Shown here: piece after piece, positions 1 to 7,851 of the stretch
Layout of the letters: each line of letters opens with the position of its first letter
Position numbering within the stretch: the stretch's first letter is position 1
Assembly: GCF_002929555.1 (NCBI RefSeq)
Contig: NZ_PJJP01000024.1
Coordinates: 12,866-76,865, forward strand
Source of the DNA: Cryobacterium sp. N22
GTDB taxonomy: Bacteria; Actinomycetota; Actinomycetes; Actinomycetales; Microbacteriaceae
Reading direction: 5' to 3'
DNA: 64,000 nt
Made by a program: the position numbers and the translations under genes
The notes under the pieces: generated by a model
What the model saw: the letters and a program-made list of their open reading frames with translations, nothing else
Databases searched by the model: none
What the model was told of the DNA's origin: nothing

Positions 1-663
1 CGCATCCGCAACGGTGCGGGCCAACGGGCCGGCCACCGGCAGGCCGCCGGGCACGTCGAGGCCGCTCGCCGCGGGGATCCGGCCGCGGGACGGCTTGACG
101 CCGACCAGCCCGCAGGCGGCGGCGGGGATCCGCACGGACCCGCCGCCGTCACTGCCGGGCGCGAAGGGCAGCATCCGGGCGGCCACCGCCACGGCCGCGC
201 CGCCGCTGGAACCGCCGGCGCCCAACTCGGGGTTCCAGGGGTTGCGGGCCGGCGGGGCGGCCAGGCTCTCGGTGTACGAGGGCAGGCCGAACTCGGGCGT
301 GTTGGTCTTGCCCAGGCTGATACCGCCGGCGGTGTCGAGGGCCTGCACGAGCAGGTCGCTGGTCTCCGGCACGTTGTCCCGCATCAGCCGGGAGCCCAAC
401 CGCGCCGGCACGCCGGCGCGCAGCTGCAGGTCCTTGTCACCGAAGGGCAGACCCCACAGCGGTGCGGTGCGGGGCACCTCGGTCTCCACGTACCGGGCCC
501 GGGCCAGGGCGGCGTCCGCGGTCACGGTGACGAACGCGCCGAGCCCGGGGTTGAGCCGGTCGATGCGGGCCAGGTAGTGCTCGGTGAGGTCGGTGGGGCT
601 GATGTCGCCCCGCTGCAGCGACCGCCACTGCTCGAGGGCGGTCAGTTCGAAGAGGTCGGCCAT
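1..663 (-). CDS. Amidase signature family enzyme (3' part lies beyond the left edge)
   Basis: The frame reads leftward from ATG at 663 with no stop before base 1, so 221 N-terminal residues are visible. It carries the amidase signature architecture: a Lys in PFGDKDL (residues about 72-78), an NPWN segment, the Gly/Ser-rich GAGGSSGGAA loop and GSDGGGSVRIPA, which supplies the cis-Ser and nucleophilic Ser of the Ser-Ser-Lys triad. Such enzymes hydrolyse amide bonds in the cytosol; the substrate cannot be read from the sequence (GatA-like, 6-aminohexanoate cyclic dimer hydrolase-like and plain amidases share these motifs). No gatC or gatB is adjacent on the visible side, so a stand-alone amidase is more likely than the tRNA amidotransferase subunit. 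A TAGGCT box six bases upstream suggests a leaderless transcript. Confidence 0.9.
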   Translation of the reverse strand, partial: MADLFELTALEQWRSLQRGDISPTDLTEHYLARIDRLNPGLGAFVTVTADAALARARYVETEVPRTAPLWGLPFGDKDLQLRAGVPARLGSRLMRDNVPETSDLLVQALDTAGGISLGKTNTPEFGLPSYTESLAAPPARNPWNPELGAGGSSGGAAVAVAARMLPFAPGSDGGGSVRIPAAACGLVGVKPSRGRIPAASGLDVPGGLPVAGPLARTVADA

Positions 664-669
664 CCCCCG

Positions 670-675
670 AGCCTA
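670..675 (-). promoter_or_regulatory. -10 box of the amidase gene (leaderless)
   Basis: TAGGCT on the minus strand lies exactly six bases before the amidase ATG. This spacing places transcription initiation at or next to the start codon. No strong -35 is evident. Confidence 0.5.
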
Positions 676-683
676 GTTCTGGC

Positions 684-689
684 TACAGT
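684..689 (+). promoter_or_regulatory. -10 box of the membrane protein gene at 696 (leaderless)
   Basis: TACAGT lies six bases before ATG 696. It sits only eight bases from the opposing -10 box at 670-675, so the two divergent promoters must occupy the same RNA polymerase footprint. Confidence 0.5.
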
Positions 690-695
690 GTCGCC

Positions 696-1331
696 ATGAC
701 CCCGTGGCTGGTGCGGCATCCCCTCACCGCCGGCTGGCTCTGGGTGCTCTTCTGGTTCGCCGTGATCCTGGTGCAGGAACTGGCCGGGGCGCCCACCGGG
801 GCCAGGTACCCGGCCATTCTGCTCGCCGCCCTGCCCACCCTCACCGCCACCCTGTTCGTGTTGGCCGCCACGCCGCGCAGTCACCTGCAGCCGGTGCGGG
901 AAAGCGTGCTGGCGCATTTCTTCGTACGGTTCCTGGCGCTGATCGCGGCCTTCATCGTGTGGGGCGCGACGCTGGCGATCAGCGCCTCGATCGAGGCCGG
1001 GATCCAGGAGGCCGGCGACCACGACGAGGCAACCGTCACGGGGTTGGGCTTCACGATTCTCCTCGCGCTGGTGCCGGTGGTGATCGGCGTGCTCTGGCTG
1101 GCCCTGATTGTGCGCTGCGCGTGGTTCCTGCGCCGGTTGCGCGGCTGGCGGCAGCTGCCTGCCCGAACACCGGACCAGCGGGCCGTGCCGGCTGAATTCC
1201 TGCGCGACCGGCCGGAGCTCCGCGCCGTGGCGATCGGGCTCGCGCATCCCGGGCTGCTGTTGGTGGGCGGGGCCGGGTCGACGCTGCTGGTGCTCAGCCT
1301 CGGCAGGGTCGACCTGTCGCTGGTGATGTGA
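696..1331 (+). CDS. Predicted multi-pass membrane protein of unknown function
   Basis: A 211-residue protein with about five hydrophobic segments (roughly residues 12-30, 38-58, 75-100, 115-140 and 185-203) separated by short Arg-rich loops. I recognise no family or catalytic motif. It is divergently transcribed from the amidase with 32 bases between start codons, and is followed after 40 bases by an SDR enzyme on the same strand. The ATG is supported by a TACAGT box six bases upstream. Function unknown. Confidence 0.75.
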   Translation: MTPWLVRHPLTAGWLWVLFWFAVILVQELAGAPTGARYPAILLAALPTLTATLFVLAATPRSHLQPVRESVLAHFFVRFLALIAAFIVWGATLAISASIEAGIQEAGDHDEATVTGLGFTILLALVPVVIGVLWLALIVRCAWFLRRLRGWRQLPARTPDQRAVPAEFLRDRPELRAVAIGLAHPGLLLVGGAGSTLLVLSLGRVDLSLVM

Positions 1332-1359
1332 TCGCTGGCGGTGAAAACCCCGGCGCGGG

Positions 1360-1365
1360 TAGCCT
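1360..1365 (+). promoter_or_regulatory. -10 box of the SDR gene at 1372 (leaderless)
   Basis: TAGCCT lies six bases before ATG 1372, which supports that start over the in-frame ATG at 1408. Confidence 0.5.
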
Positions 1366-1371
1366 CGAAGA

Positions 1372-2196
1372 ATGACCCGCACCCGAGCTGCCGCGCTGTA
1401 CAACCCGATGGGCACGACCGCCCTGGTCACCGGTGCCTCGAGCGGCCTCGGTGTGGGCTTCGCACACGAACTCGCCCGCCGCGGAGCCGACCTGGTGCTC
1501 ACGGCCCGGCGGCTCGACAGGCTCGAGGCCCTCGCGGTTGACCTGGCCGAGAAGTACGGCACCGTGTCGACGGTGATCCCGCTCGACCTCGCCGAGCCCG
1601 GCGCCGTTCCCGAGCTGGTGCGGAACCTGGCCGAGCGCGACATCCGGGTGGCCACCCTGGTCAACAACGCCGGCTTCGGCCTTTTCGGCGCCCTGGTGGA
1701 TGCGCCGGCCGACCGGGTGCACGACCAGGTCGCCGTGAACGTGGCGGCGCTGACCGATCTCACCCACGCCCTGCTGCCCGGACTGCAGGCCGCGGCCCTC
1801 GCCCATCCGCACGGGGCGGCCCTGGTGAACCTGGCCAGCACAGCGGCGTTCCAGCCGGTGCCGCGGCTGGCCGTCTACGCGGCCGCCAAAGCCTATGTGC
1901 TCAGCCTCACCGAGGCGCTCTGGTACGAGACCCGGGCCACCGGCCTCAAGGTCACCGCGGTGTGCCCCGGCCCCGCCGAGACCGAGTTCTACGCCGTCGC
2001 CCGGCGGTCACCGGACGGTCCGCGACGCCTGATGAGCGTCGACGAGGTGATGCACACGGCCTTCGCCGCGCTCGACGCGACCACAACGCCCCCGCACACC
2101 GTCGTCGGCACGCAGAACCGGGTCGTCGCCTGGCTGGCGGGCACGGCGCCCCGGCGCGCCGTGGTGACGGTGACCGGGCGGTTGTCGCGCCGCTGA
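1372..2196 (+). CDS. Short-chain dehydrogenase/reductase (SDR)
   Basis: A 274-residue classical SDR. The NAD(P)-binding TGASSGLG motif is at residues 20-27, the NNAG motif follows in mid-domain, and the catalytic Tyr-x-x-x-Lys is Y169/K173, preceded by a Ser in NLASTAAF. The fold and length fit the DltE/YqjQ-like cytosolic oxidoreductases. The substrate is not deducible. The gene ends convergently with the acetyltransferase gene at 2233, separated by a 16-base duplicated segment. The TAGCCT box at 1360 favours the annotated ATG. Confidence 0.88.
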   Translation: MTRTRAAALYNPMGTTALVTGASSGLGVGFAHELARRGADLVLTARRLDRLEALAVDLAEKYGTVSTVIPLDLAEPGAVPELVRNLAERDIRVATLVNNAGFGLFGALVDAPADRVHDQVAVNVAALTDLTHALLPGLQAAALAHPHGAALVNLASTAAFQPVPRLAVYAAAKAYVLSLTEALWYETRATGLKVTAVCPGPAETEFYAVARRSPDGPRRLMSVDEVMHTAFAALDATTTPPHTVVGTQNRVVAWLAGTAPRRAVVTVTGRLSRR

Positions 2197-2226
2197 GTTG
2201 CTGAACTGCTGAGTTGCTGAACGGCT
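2195..2226. repeat. Two tandem copies of a 16-base unit at a convergent gene junction
   Basis: A unit beginning GAGTTGCTGAAC occurs twice back to back (2195-2210 and 2211-2226), differing only in its last bases, followed by a degenerate partial copy. It spans the stop codon region of the SDR gene. It looks like local slippage duplication rather than a functional site. Confidence 0.6.
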
Positions 2227-2232
2227 GGGCTG

Positions 2233-2829
2233 TTACTTCAGGCTCTTCTGCAGCAACACGGTGCCCAGCCAGCGCTCGAACTTGAAGCCGACCTTGCCCA
2301 TCCGGCCGATCTCCTCGAAACCGAAGTCCTGGTGCAGCTTGATCGAGGCGTCGGCACCCTGATCGGCGATGACGGCGATGATCTCCTTGAGGCCGGCGGC
2401 CCTGGACCGCTCGATGAGTTCGGCCAGCAGCACCCGGCCCAGGCCCTTGCCGGTGGACGCGGCGCCCAGGTAGATCGAGTTCTCGACGGTGAACCGGTAG
2501 GCCTTCTTCTGCTTCCACGGGCTCACCAGCGCGTAGCCGAGCAGTTGGCCGGCCGGGGACTCGGCGACGATGAACGGCATGCCGAGCTTGGCGAGGTAGT
2601 GGAACTTGTCGCGCCACTCGACGAGCGTCATCGCATCCTCGTCGAAGGTGACGGTGCTGTTCGCGACGTAGTAGTTGTAGATCTCCTGGATGTCGGGCAG
2701 GTCGGTCTCCACGGCGTCGCGCAGCGCGTACTCGAACGGCGCCTCGGGCGCCGGTGCCGGCGACAGGTGACGCGGCAGCCGTCGGCGCGGCTGGTATTCC
2801 TCTTCTAACACCGGACGGGTCCTCTCCAC
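2233..2829 (-). CDS. GNAT-family N-acetyltransferase, phosphinothricin acetyltransferase-like
   Basis: A 198-residue protein whose core (residues 33-190) has the GNAT pattern: an N-terminal IYNYYVANSTVTFDE segment typical of the Pat/YwnH subgroup, a central beta strand, the acetyl-CoA pyrophosphate-binding stretch GKGLGRVLLAEL and a C-terminal DFGFEEIGR motif. It would transfer an acetyl group from acetyl-CoA to a small amine such as an amino acid analogue. The charged N-terminal 30 residues are an extension. It is the last gene of a leftward run and starts with GTG seven bases past the ung stop, so it is probably co-transcribed with ung. Confidence 0.85.
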   Translation of the reverse strand: MERTRPVLEEEYQPRRRLPRHLSPAPAPEAPFEYALRDAVETDLPDIQEIYNYYVANSTVTFDEDAMTLVEWRDKFHYLAKLGMPFIVAESPAGQLLGYALVSPWKQKKAYRFTVENSIYLGAASTGKGLGRVLLAELIERSRAAGLKEIIAVIADQGADASIKLHQDFGFEEIGRMGKVGFKFERWLGTVLLQKSLK

Positions 2830-2836
2830 ATGGTCT

Positions 2837-3556
2837 TCAGATTACCGTCAGCGACCAGTCAATGGGTGCCGCACCCTGCGCGCCCAGCAGCGTGTTCGCC
2901 CGGCTGAACGGGCGCGATCCGGTGAATCCGCGCCGGGCCGACAGCGGGCTCGGATGCGCCGAAACTATCGTGGGGGTGTCCCCCAGCAGCGGGACGAGGC
3001 TCTCGGCGTCCTTGCCCCAGAGGATCGCAACCAGCGGCGTGCCCCGGGCGGCCAGCGCCCGGATGGCCTGCTCGGTCACGGCCTCCCAGCCGTGCCGCCG
3101 GTGCGAGCCCGCGGCGCCGGCCCGTACCGTGAGCACCCGGTTGAGCAGCAGCACGCCGTGCCGGGTCCAGGGGGTGAGGTCGCCGGTGGCCGGGGTCGGC
3201 AGCCGTAAGTCGTCGCGCAGCTCGGTGAAGATGTTGCCGAGGCTGCGCGGCACCGGGCGCACCTCCGGGCCGGCGGAGAAGGCCAGGCCAACCGGATGCC
3301 CGGGGGTCGGGTACGGGTCCTGGCCCACGATGAGCACCCGCACGTCGTCGAACGGCTGCCGGAAGGCGCGCAAGATTTGCTCCGGCGCGGGCAGCACCTG
3401 CTCGCCGGCCGCGGCCTCCGCCCGCGCGAAGGCCAGCGGGGCCGCGAACGGGGCGAGGGTGCTGACGTCGACTGTGGCCCCGTCAGCGCCGGGGAGGCCG
3501 AACGCTCGCGCCCAGCCGGCTTCGATCGGCGCCGCGATCGGCGCGGGTCCGGCCAT
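2837..3556 (-). CDS. ung: Uracil-DNA glycosylase, family 1
   Basis: A 239-residue UDG that excises uracil from DNA as the first step of base-excision repair. The water-activating loop GQDPY is at residues 78-82 (catalytic Asp80). A downstream GLAFS, a uracil-recognition Asn strand (LLLNRVLTV) and the minor-groove loop HPSPLS near residue 204 are all present. Length is normal for the family. It lies five bases downstream of the S51 peptidase gene and seven upstream of the acetyltransferase gene, forming a tight leftward operon. Confidence 0.96.
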   Translation of the reverse strand: MAGPAPIAAPIEAGWARAFGLPGADGATVDVSTLAPFAAPLAFARAEAAAGEQVLPAPEQILRAFRQPFDDVRVLIVGQDPYPTPGHPVGLAFSAGPEVRPVPRSLGNIFTELRDDLRLPTPATGDLTPWTRHGVLLLNRVLTVRAGAAGSHRRHGWEAVTEQAIRALAARGTPLVAILWGKDAESLVPLLGDTPTIVSAHPSPLSARRGFTGSRPFSRANTLLGAQGAAPIDWSLTVI

Positions 3557-3560
3557 CCGC

Positions 3561-4292
3561 TCAGGCGCCGAAGGTGCTGACCAGCACCCCGCCCTCGGAT
3601 TCGCTGACGGTCCAGACGCTGCCGGCGCCGGCCACGCCGAGGGTGCCCTGGCCCACGATCAGCACGGTGCCCTCGTCCACGGCGAGGCCGCCGCGGATGA
3701 GTCCGGCTTCGGTGGCGGCGACCATGCGGCTCAGGGTGCCCCACTGGGCGACGTGTACGTCCACGGTCACGTCGAGCAGGCCGATGCCGTTCTCGATGGT
3801 GATCTCGTCGAGCTCCTCCGAGGCCTCCTGCGGGCTCACTGGCACGCCGCCGATGCGCCAGCCGCCGAGCAGCGCCCGTTCGGCCGCGATCATCGCGCCG
3901 GCCGAGTAGCCCAGGTACGGGATGCCGGCGGCCACCTGGCGGCGGATCTCGCCGGCGATGGGCGCCACGGCCGTGAGGTAGGCGGGGGTGAGGCCGCCGC
4001 CGATGACGATGCCGTCGGCATCCGCTACCGCGAGCAGGGTCGCGAGGCCGTCGAGGGCCAGCGACGTGATGACGGGTTCCAGCGGGCCGGCGGCTTCGAG
4101 CGCGGCGACGAGCTTGGCGGCGTGGTCGTCGCCGTCCCCGTCCCGCACCACGATGATCGCGATGCGGGGTTCGGTGCGGCCGGCGGCGCCGGCGCGCAGG
4201 GCGGCCTCGGCCAGGAACGGCCCGAAGACCGCGGAGTCGTTCTCGGTGTCGTTTTCGGGGGCCCAACCGCCGCCGACGAGGTGGATGCTCAT
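3561..4292 (-). CDS. Peptidase S51 / dipeptidase E-like protein (cyanophycinase superfamily)
   Basis: A 243-residue protein of the class I glutamine amidotransferase-like fold. The nucleophile elbow GYSAGA places the catalytic serine at residue 130, preceded by an IVIGGG strand turn (95-100). These are hallmarks of peptidase family S51, which includes aspartyl dipeptidase PepE and cyanophycinase. No signal peptide is seen, so it acts in the cytosol. Its ATG overlaps the stop of the upstream phosphoribosyltransferase gene (ATGA), which implies translational coupling. The substrate is undetermined. Confidence 0.8.
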   Translation of the reverse strand: MSIHLVGGGWAPENDTENDSAVFGPFLAEAALRAGAAGRTEPRIAIIVVRDGDGDDHAAKLVAALEAAGPLEPVITSLALDGLATLLAVADADGIVIGGGLTPAYLTAVAPIAGEIRRQVAAGIPYLGYSAGAMIAAERALLGGWRIGGVPVSPQEASEELDEITIENGIGLLDVTVDVHVAQWGTLSRMVAATEAGLIRGGLAVDEGTVLIVGQGTLGVAGAGSVWTVSESEGGVLVSTFGA

Positions 4293-4828
4293 GCGTCGAC
4301 CGCCTGGGTCAGCGGGGTGGCCGTGACGGGCGGCAGCGCCGACCAGGGGAAGACGATCCAGCCGTCGGTCTCCCGCCAGGTGAAGTCGGGCACGTGCACG
4401 GTGCGCGGCTTGGTGTACAGGGTGGCGGAGCGCACCTCACCGGCCGATTCCTTGAGGATGCCGACAACGAGGGCGAGGGTGTGGCCGGAGTCCGAGACGT
4501 CGTCGACCAGCAGCACCCGCAGGCCGGCGAGGGCCGGGGCGTCGAGCATCGGGCCGGACAGCACGGGCTCGGGCAGGCGCTCGTCGATGCCGGTGTAGAA
4601 CTCCACGTTGATGGAGCCGCAGTTCTTGGTGCCGAGGGCGTAGGAGATGGCTCCGGCGAGCAGCAGTCCGCCGCGGGCGATGGCGATCACGACATCGGGC
4701 TGGAAGCCGCTGGCCAGAACCGTCGAGGCCAGCGACCTGGAGGCGTCGGCGAAGTCGGTCCACTCCAGCACCTCGCGCGGCGGGTCGATGGTGGCGGGGG
4801 GCGCGGTTTGCTGCTGGTCGGGTTGCAT
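4289..4828 (-). CDS. Phosphoribosyltransferase domain protein, xanthine/hypoxanthine PRTase-like
   Basis: A 179-residue type I phosphoribosyltransferase. The 13-residue PRPP-binding loop is at 105-117 (VLLVDDVSDSGHT) and an ARGG turn at 51-54 contributes to pyrophosphate binding. The hood region resembles actinobacterial purine PRTases. It would make a nucleoside monophosphate from a free base and PRPP, or act as a regulatory paralogue. It heads the leftward run PRTase, S51 peptidase, ung, GNAT. The ATG is supported by a TACCAT box six bases upstream. Confidence 0.82.
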   Translation of the reverse strand: MQPDQQQTAPPATIDPPREVLEWTDFADASRSLASTVLASGFQPDVVIAIARGGLLLAGAISYALGTKNCGSINVEFYTGIDERLPEPVLSGPMLDAPALAGLRVLLVDDVSDSGHTLALVVGILKESAGEVRSATLYTKPRTVHVPDFTWRETDGWIVFPWSALPPVTATPLTQAVDA

Positions 4829-4834
4829 TTGTCA

Positions 4835-4840
4835 ATGGTA
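4835..4840 (-). promoter_or_regulatory. -10 box of the phosphoribosyltransferase operon (leaderless)
   Basis: TACCAT on the minus strand lies six bases before ATG 4828. It is the only promoter-like element seen upstream of the four-gene leftward run. Confidence 0.45.
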
Positions 4841-4914
4841 GAACCTCGGGCGCCCGCAGCGCGCGGACGAAGGACCCGGTGTTGTGACCGGAGCGGATAC
4901 GGAAGACTGGCTAC

Positions 4915-5181
4915 ATGATCACACTGCACCAGGATGCCCACGGTTTCGTCCGCATGAACCGGCACTTTCCCAGCAAGACCGCCATCGCGATTCGCTTCAC
5001 CGACGGCACGACCGGCGAGTACACCGGCGCCCGGCTGAACGACCTGTACGACGCGGCCCTGGCCACCTTCCGTGCCGAGAACCGCCTGGACGCCAAGGGC
5101 TTCTCCCGCGCGCCGGCGAAGACCGTGCACCCCACCAACAACGTGGAATTCGTGCCCGTCGAGTCCGGGATGGCCCCCTAG
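4915..5181 (+). CDS. Small conserved-looking hypothetical protein
   Basis: An 88-residue soluble protein with an alternating beta pattern (HGFVRMN, TAIAIRFTDGTTGEYTG) followed by an Ala-rich helix. No motif is recognised. It starts 86 bases from the divergent phosphoribosyltransferase gene and ends 13 bases before the MOSC gene, so it may be co-transcribed with the latter. Base composition and codon use match its neighbours, which supports a real gene. Function unknown. Confidence 0.65.
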   Translation: MITLHQDAHGFVRMNRHFPSKTAIAIRFTDGTTGEYTGARLNDLYDAALATFRAENRLDAKGFSRAPAKTVHPTNNVEFVPVESGMAP

Positions 5182-5194
5182 CCCTCCCGCTGTC

Positions 5195-5794
5195 GTGAGC
5201 CGCCTGCCGTACAGCGCCGACGTCGAGATCGTGTTGCTCCTGGCCTCCCCGGTGCACCGGTACGAGGGGCGTCCGGCCGACGGTCCCCGGCCAGTGGTCG
5301 GCACGGAGAGCCACCCCAGCATTCGGCTGCGGGCGGGCCTGGGCATCGTGGGCGACCGTCACTTCGCCAAACCCGCGCACGTTCACGCGTCGGTCACCGT
5401 GATGAACGCCGACGTTCTCGACAGGGTCGCGGCTGAGCTCGGGCTGCCGGGCACCCTGGACCCGTCCGCCACCCGGCGCAACATCCTGCTGCGCGGGGTG
5501 GACATCGACTCCATGCGCGGCGCCGCATTCTCGCTGGACAGCGGCGACGGCCCCGTGGAATTCCTGGCGAACCGGCCCGCCAACCCGTGCGCCTGGATGG
5601 ACGTGGTGCTGGCTCCGGGCGCCCACCGGGCCCTGCGGGGTCGCGGAGGCATGCGCTGCGAACCGCTGACCGACGGGTTGCTGCGGCTCGGGCCCGCCCG
5701 GCTGCTCAGCAGCATCCCGGTCGTGGTTACGGGTGCCGAACCGCCCGGCCGGCCAGCACGGCCCGGTAGCCCTCCCGGTAGCTCGGGTAGCTGA
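5195..5794 (+). CDS. MOSC-domain protein
   Basis: About 199 residues from GTG 5195; upstream in-frame sequence overlaps the preceding gene and is proline/arginine-rich noise. The segment RRNILLRGVDI and the later NPCAWMD motif match the MOSC domain of molybdenum-cofactor sulfurase C-termini and YiiM/YuaD-like proteins, with the Cys of NPCAW as the likely reactive residue. Members bind a sulfur carrier or the molybdenum cofactor. The final roughly 20 residues are Pro/Gly/Ser-rich and are encoded by DNA that is antisense to the end of the epimerase gene, so this tail may be an accidental extension. Confidence 0.78.
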   Translation: MSRLPYSADVEIVLLLASPVHRYEGRPADGPRPVVGTESHPSIRLRAGLGIVGDRHFAKPAHVHASVTVMNADVLDRVAAELGLPGTLDPSATRRNILLRGVDIDSMRGAAFSLDSGDGPVEFLANRPANPCAWMDVVLAPGAHRALRGRGGMRCEPLTDGLLRLGPARLLSSIPVVVTGAEPPGRPARPGSPPGSSGS

Positions 5795-6572
5795 AGGTGA
5801 ACCCGGTCTCGAGGATGCGCTGGTTGCTCAGACGTTTGTCGCCGCCGCGTCGGCCGCCGGTCTCGACGATCTCAGGGTCGGGCAGGCCGAGCTCGCCGGC
5901 GAGGAAGTCCAGCACCTCGGTGGCGGGCACCGGCGTCGAGTCGACGCCGAGGTAGAGCGGGTCGGGCGCCGTGGCCCGAAGCACCAGGTGCACGATCATG
6001 GCCGCGGCGTCGTCGCGGTGGATCCGGTTGCTCAGGCGGCCCCGCGCGGCAACGGTCGCCCGCCCCTCGCGCACCTGCCTGATCAGGCGGTCCCGGCCGG
6101 GGCCGTAGATACCGCCCAGGCGCAGCACGACGGCGGACGGAATCCGGCTCTGCAGCAGCTGCTCCGCCTCGAGCAGGATCGAGTCGGTGCCCGGTCCCGG
6201 GGACGCGGGGGTGGTCTCGTCCACGGTGCTGCCGTCGTTCACGTCATAGACCGCGGTGGAGGAGACCATCAGGAACCGGCGCGGGGTGACCCTGGCGGCG
6301 TCGAGCGCGTCGAGCAGGTTGGCCAGGCCGGTCACATAGGCGGCCCGGTAGACGTCGGGGTCGGGGTTGCCCGCGGCGATGGCCACGATGACGATCTCGG
6401 TGTCCGGCGGCACCTCGGGCTGCTGCCGGCTCAGGTCGACGGACTGCCCGTTCAGGGCGGCCGGGAGCACCCCGGCCTGGCGGCGGAGGCCCACCACGTG
6501 CTGGCCGAGCGCCGCCAGGCGCAGGCCCACCTCGGTGCCGAGGTCGCCGCATCCGGCTATCAGTACAGTCAT
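5727..6572 (-). CDS. NAD(P)-dependent epimerase/dehydratase-like extended SDR (YeeZ type)
   Basis: A 281-residue extended SDR. The N-terminal Rossmann motif is LIAGCGDLGTEVG (residues 4-16), a variant of GxxGxxG found in the YeeZ-like atypical group, with the SSTAVYD region and a LRLGGIYGPGR segment characteristic of sugar-nucleotide epimerases. The usual YxxxK is not clearly retained, so catalysis may differ or be lost. It is probably cytosolic. It converges with the MOSC gene, and the two coding regions overlap by 68 bases at their 3' ends. A GGGAGG ribosome site precedes the ATG. Confidence 0.82.
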   Translation of the reverse strand: MTVLIAGCGDLGTEVGLRLAALGQHVVGLRRQAGVLPAALNGQSVDLSRQQPEVPPDTEIVIVAIAAGNPDPDVYRAAYVTGLANLLDALDAARVTPRRFLMVSSTAVYDVNDGSTVDETTPASPGPGTDSILLEAEQLLQSRIPSAVVLRLGGIYGPGRDRLIRQVREGRATVAARGRLSNRIHRDDAAAMIVHLVLRATAPDPLYLGVDSTPVPATEVLDFLAGELGLPDPEIVETGGRRGGDKRLSNQRILETGFTFSYPSYREGYRAVLAGRAVRHP

Positions 6573-6601
6573 GCCTCCCAGTATGGAGCGCCCCGGCCGT
6601 G

Positions 6602-7792
6602 TCAGAGCACGTCGCCGGCGGCCGCCGGCGGAACGTGGCGCTCCGGCGTGCCGTTGTAGAACGACAGCGGCCGGATCAGCGCGTTCGCGGCCAGTTGCTC
6701 CATGATGTGCGCGGTCCAGCCGGTCACCCGGGCCGCGACGAAGATCGGCGTGAAGGTGCCGGTGTCGAAACCCATCAGGTGGTACGCCGGGCCGGCCGGG
6801 TAATCCAGGTTGGGCAGGATGCCGGTGCGCGTGTTCATGCCGGCCGCGAGCGATTCGTAGAGGTCGAGCAGGTCGGGCCGGTCGAAGTGGTCGATCAGGG
6901 TGAGCAACGCCGCGTGCATGGTGGGCACCCTGGAGTCGCCGTGTTTGTACACCCGGTGGCCGAAGCCCATCACCTTGCGCTTGTGCGCGAGGGTGTCGTC
7001 GAGCCAGAGTTCGGCGCGCTCGGCCGACCCGTCGCCCAGGCCGATCTCACTGAAGATATGCATCACGGCCTCGTTCGCGCCGCCGTGCAGCGGGCCCTTG
7101 AGCGCCCCGATCGCCCCGGTCACGGCCGAGTAGAGGTCGGAGAGGGTGGAGGTGATCACCCGGGCCGTGAATGTGGACGCGTTGAAGGAGTGTTCGGCGT
7201 ACATGATCATCGACACGTCGAAGGCCTCGACGACCTCGACCTCCTGCACCTCGCCGAAGGTCATGTAGAGGAAGTTCGCCGAGTAGCCGAGGTCGTCGCG
7301 CGGTTCGACGAGCTCGAGGCCGTGCCGGCGGCGCTGGTCGTACGACACGATCGCGGGCAGCTGCGCGAACAGGCGCAGCGACTTGGCCAGGTTGGCCTCC
7401 ACCGACGAGTCCGGGGTGCTCAGGTCGTTGGCGCCGATCACGCTCACGGCGGTGCGCACCACGTCCATCGGATCGGCGGAGGTGGGGATCTCGTCGATCA
7501 CCCGGCGCACCGAGTGGTCCAGGCGCCGGAACGACCGCTCGGCGACCTCGAATGCGGCCAGCTGCACGTCGTCGGGCAGCTCGCCGTTCCAGAGCAGGTA
7601 GGCGACCTCTTCGAAGCTCTTCTGCGCGGCCAGTTCCTGCACCGGGTAGCCGCGGTAGAGCAGCGAGTTGGAGTCGGGGTTGACCCTGGACACCGCCGTC
7701 GTATCGGCCACGACCCCGGCCAGGCCGCGGTGGATCTCCGGCGCGACCGGCGGCTGCACCGGGGGCGTGTGGATGGGCTGGTTGATGGTCAT
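6602..7792 (-). CDS. prpC: 2-methylcitrate synthase / citrate synthase
   Basis: A 396-residue citrate-synthase-family enzyme that condenses propionyl-CoA (and often acetyl-CoA) with oxaloacetate, the entry step of the methylcitrate cycle. Catalytic histidines lie in GPLHGGANE (H236) and GFGHRVYKHGDSR (H279), and an AEHSFNAST motif is around residue 200. It is the last gene of the leftward GntR-prpD-prpB-prpC operon, which gives the methylcitrate role rather than the TCA role. An AAGGAG ribosome site lies five bases before the ATG. Spacing from prpB is 59 bases. Confidence 0.95.
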   Translation of the reverse strand: MTINQPIHTPPVQPPVAPEIHRGLAGVVADTTAVSRVNPDSNSLLYRGYPVQELAAQKSFEEVAYLLWNGELPDDVQLAAFEVAERSFRRLDHSVRRVIDEIPTSADPMDVVRTAVSVIGANDLSTPDSSVEANLAKSLRLFAQLPAIVSYDQRRRHGLELVEPRDDLGYSANFLYMTFGEVQEVEVVEAFDVSMIMYAEHSFNASTFTARVITSTLSDLYSAVTGAIGALKGPLHGGANEAVMHIFSEIGLGDGSAERAELWLDDTLAHKRKVMGFGHRVYKHGDSRVPTMHAALLTLIDHFDRPDLLDLYESLAAGMNTRTGILPNLDYPAGPAYHLMGFDTGTFTPIFVAARVTGWTAHIMEQLAANALIRPLSFYNGTPERHVPPAAAGDVL

Positions 7793-7851
7793 TTCGCTCC
7801 TTTGCGTCCTGATGTACTTAGCCGTGCTGGTACCGCTGTTGTGGTGCTGGG

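Noticed and set aside
2195..2226. Tandem 16-base repeat as a regulatory site
   Set aside because: Two imperfect copies at a convergent junction, with a similar CTGAAC-rich run near 18007; most likely replication slippage.
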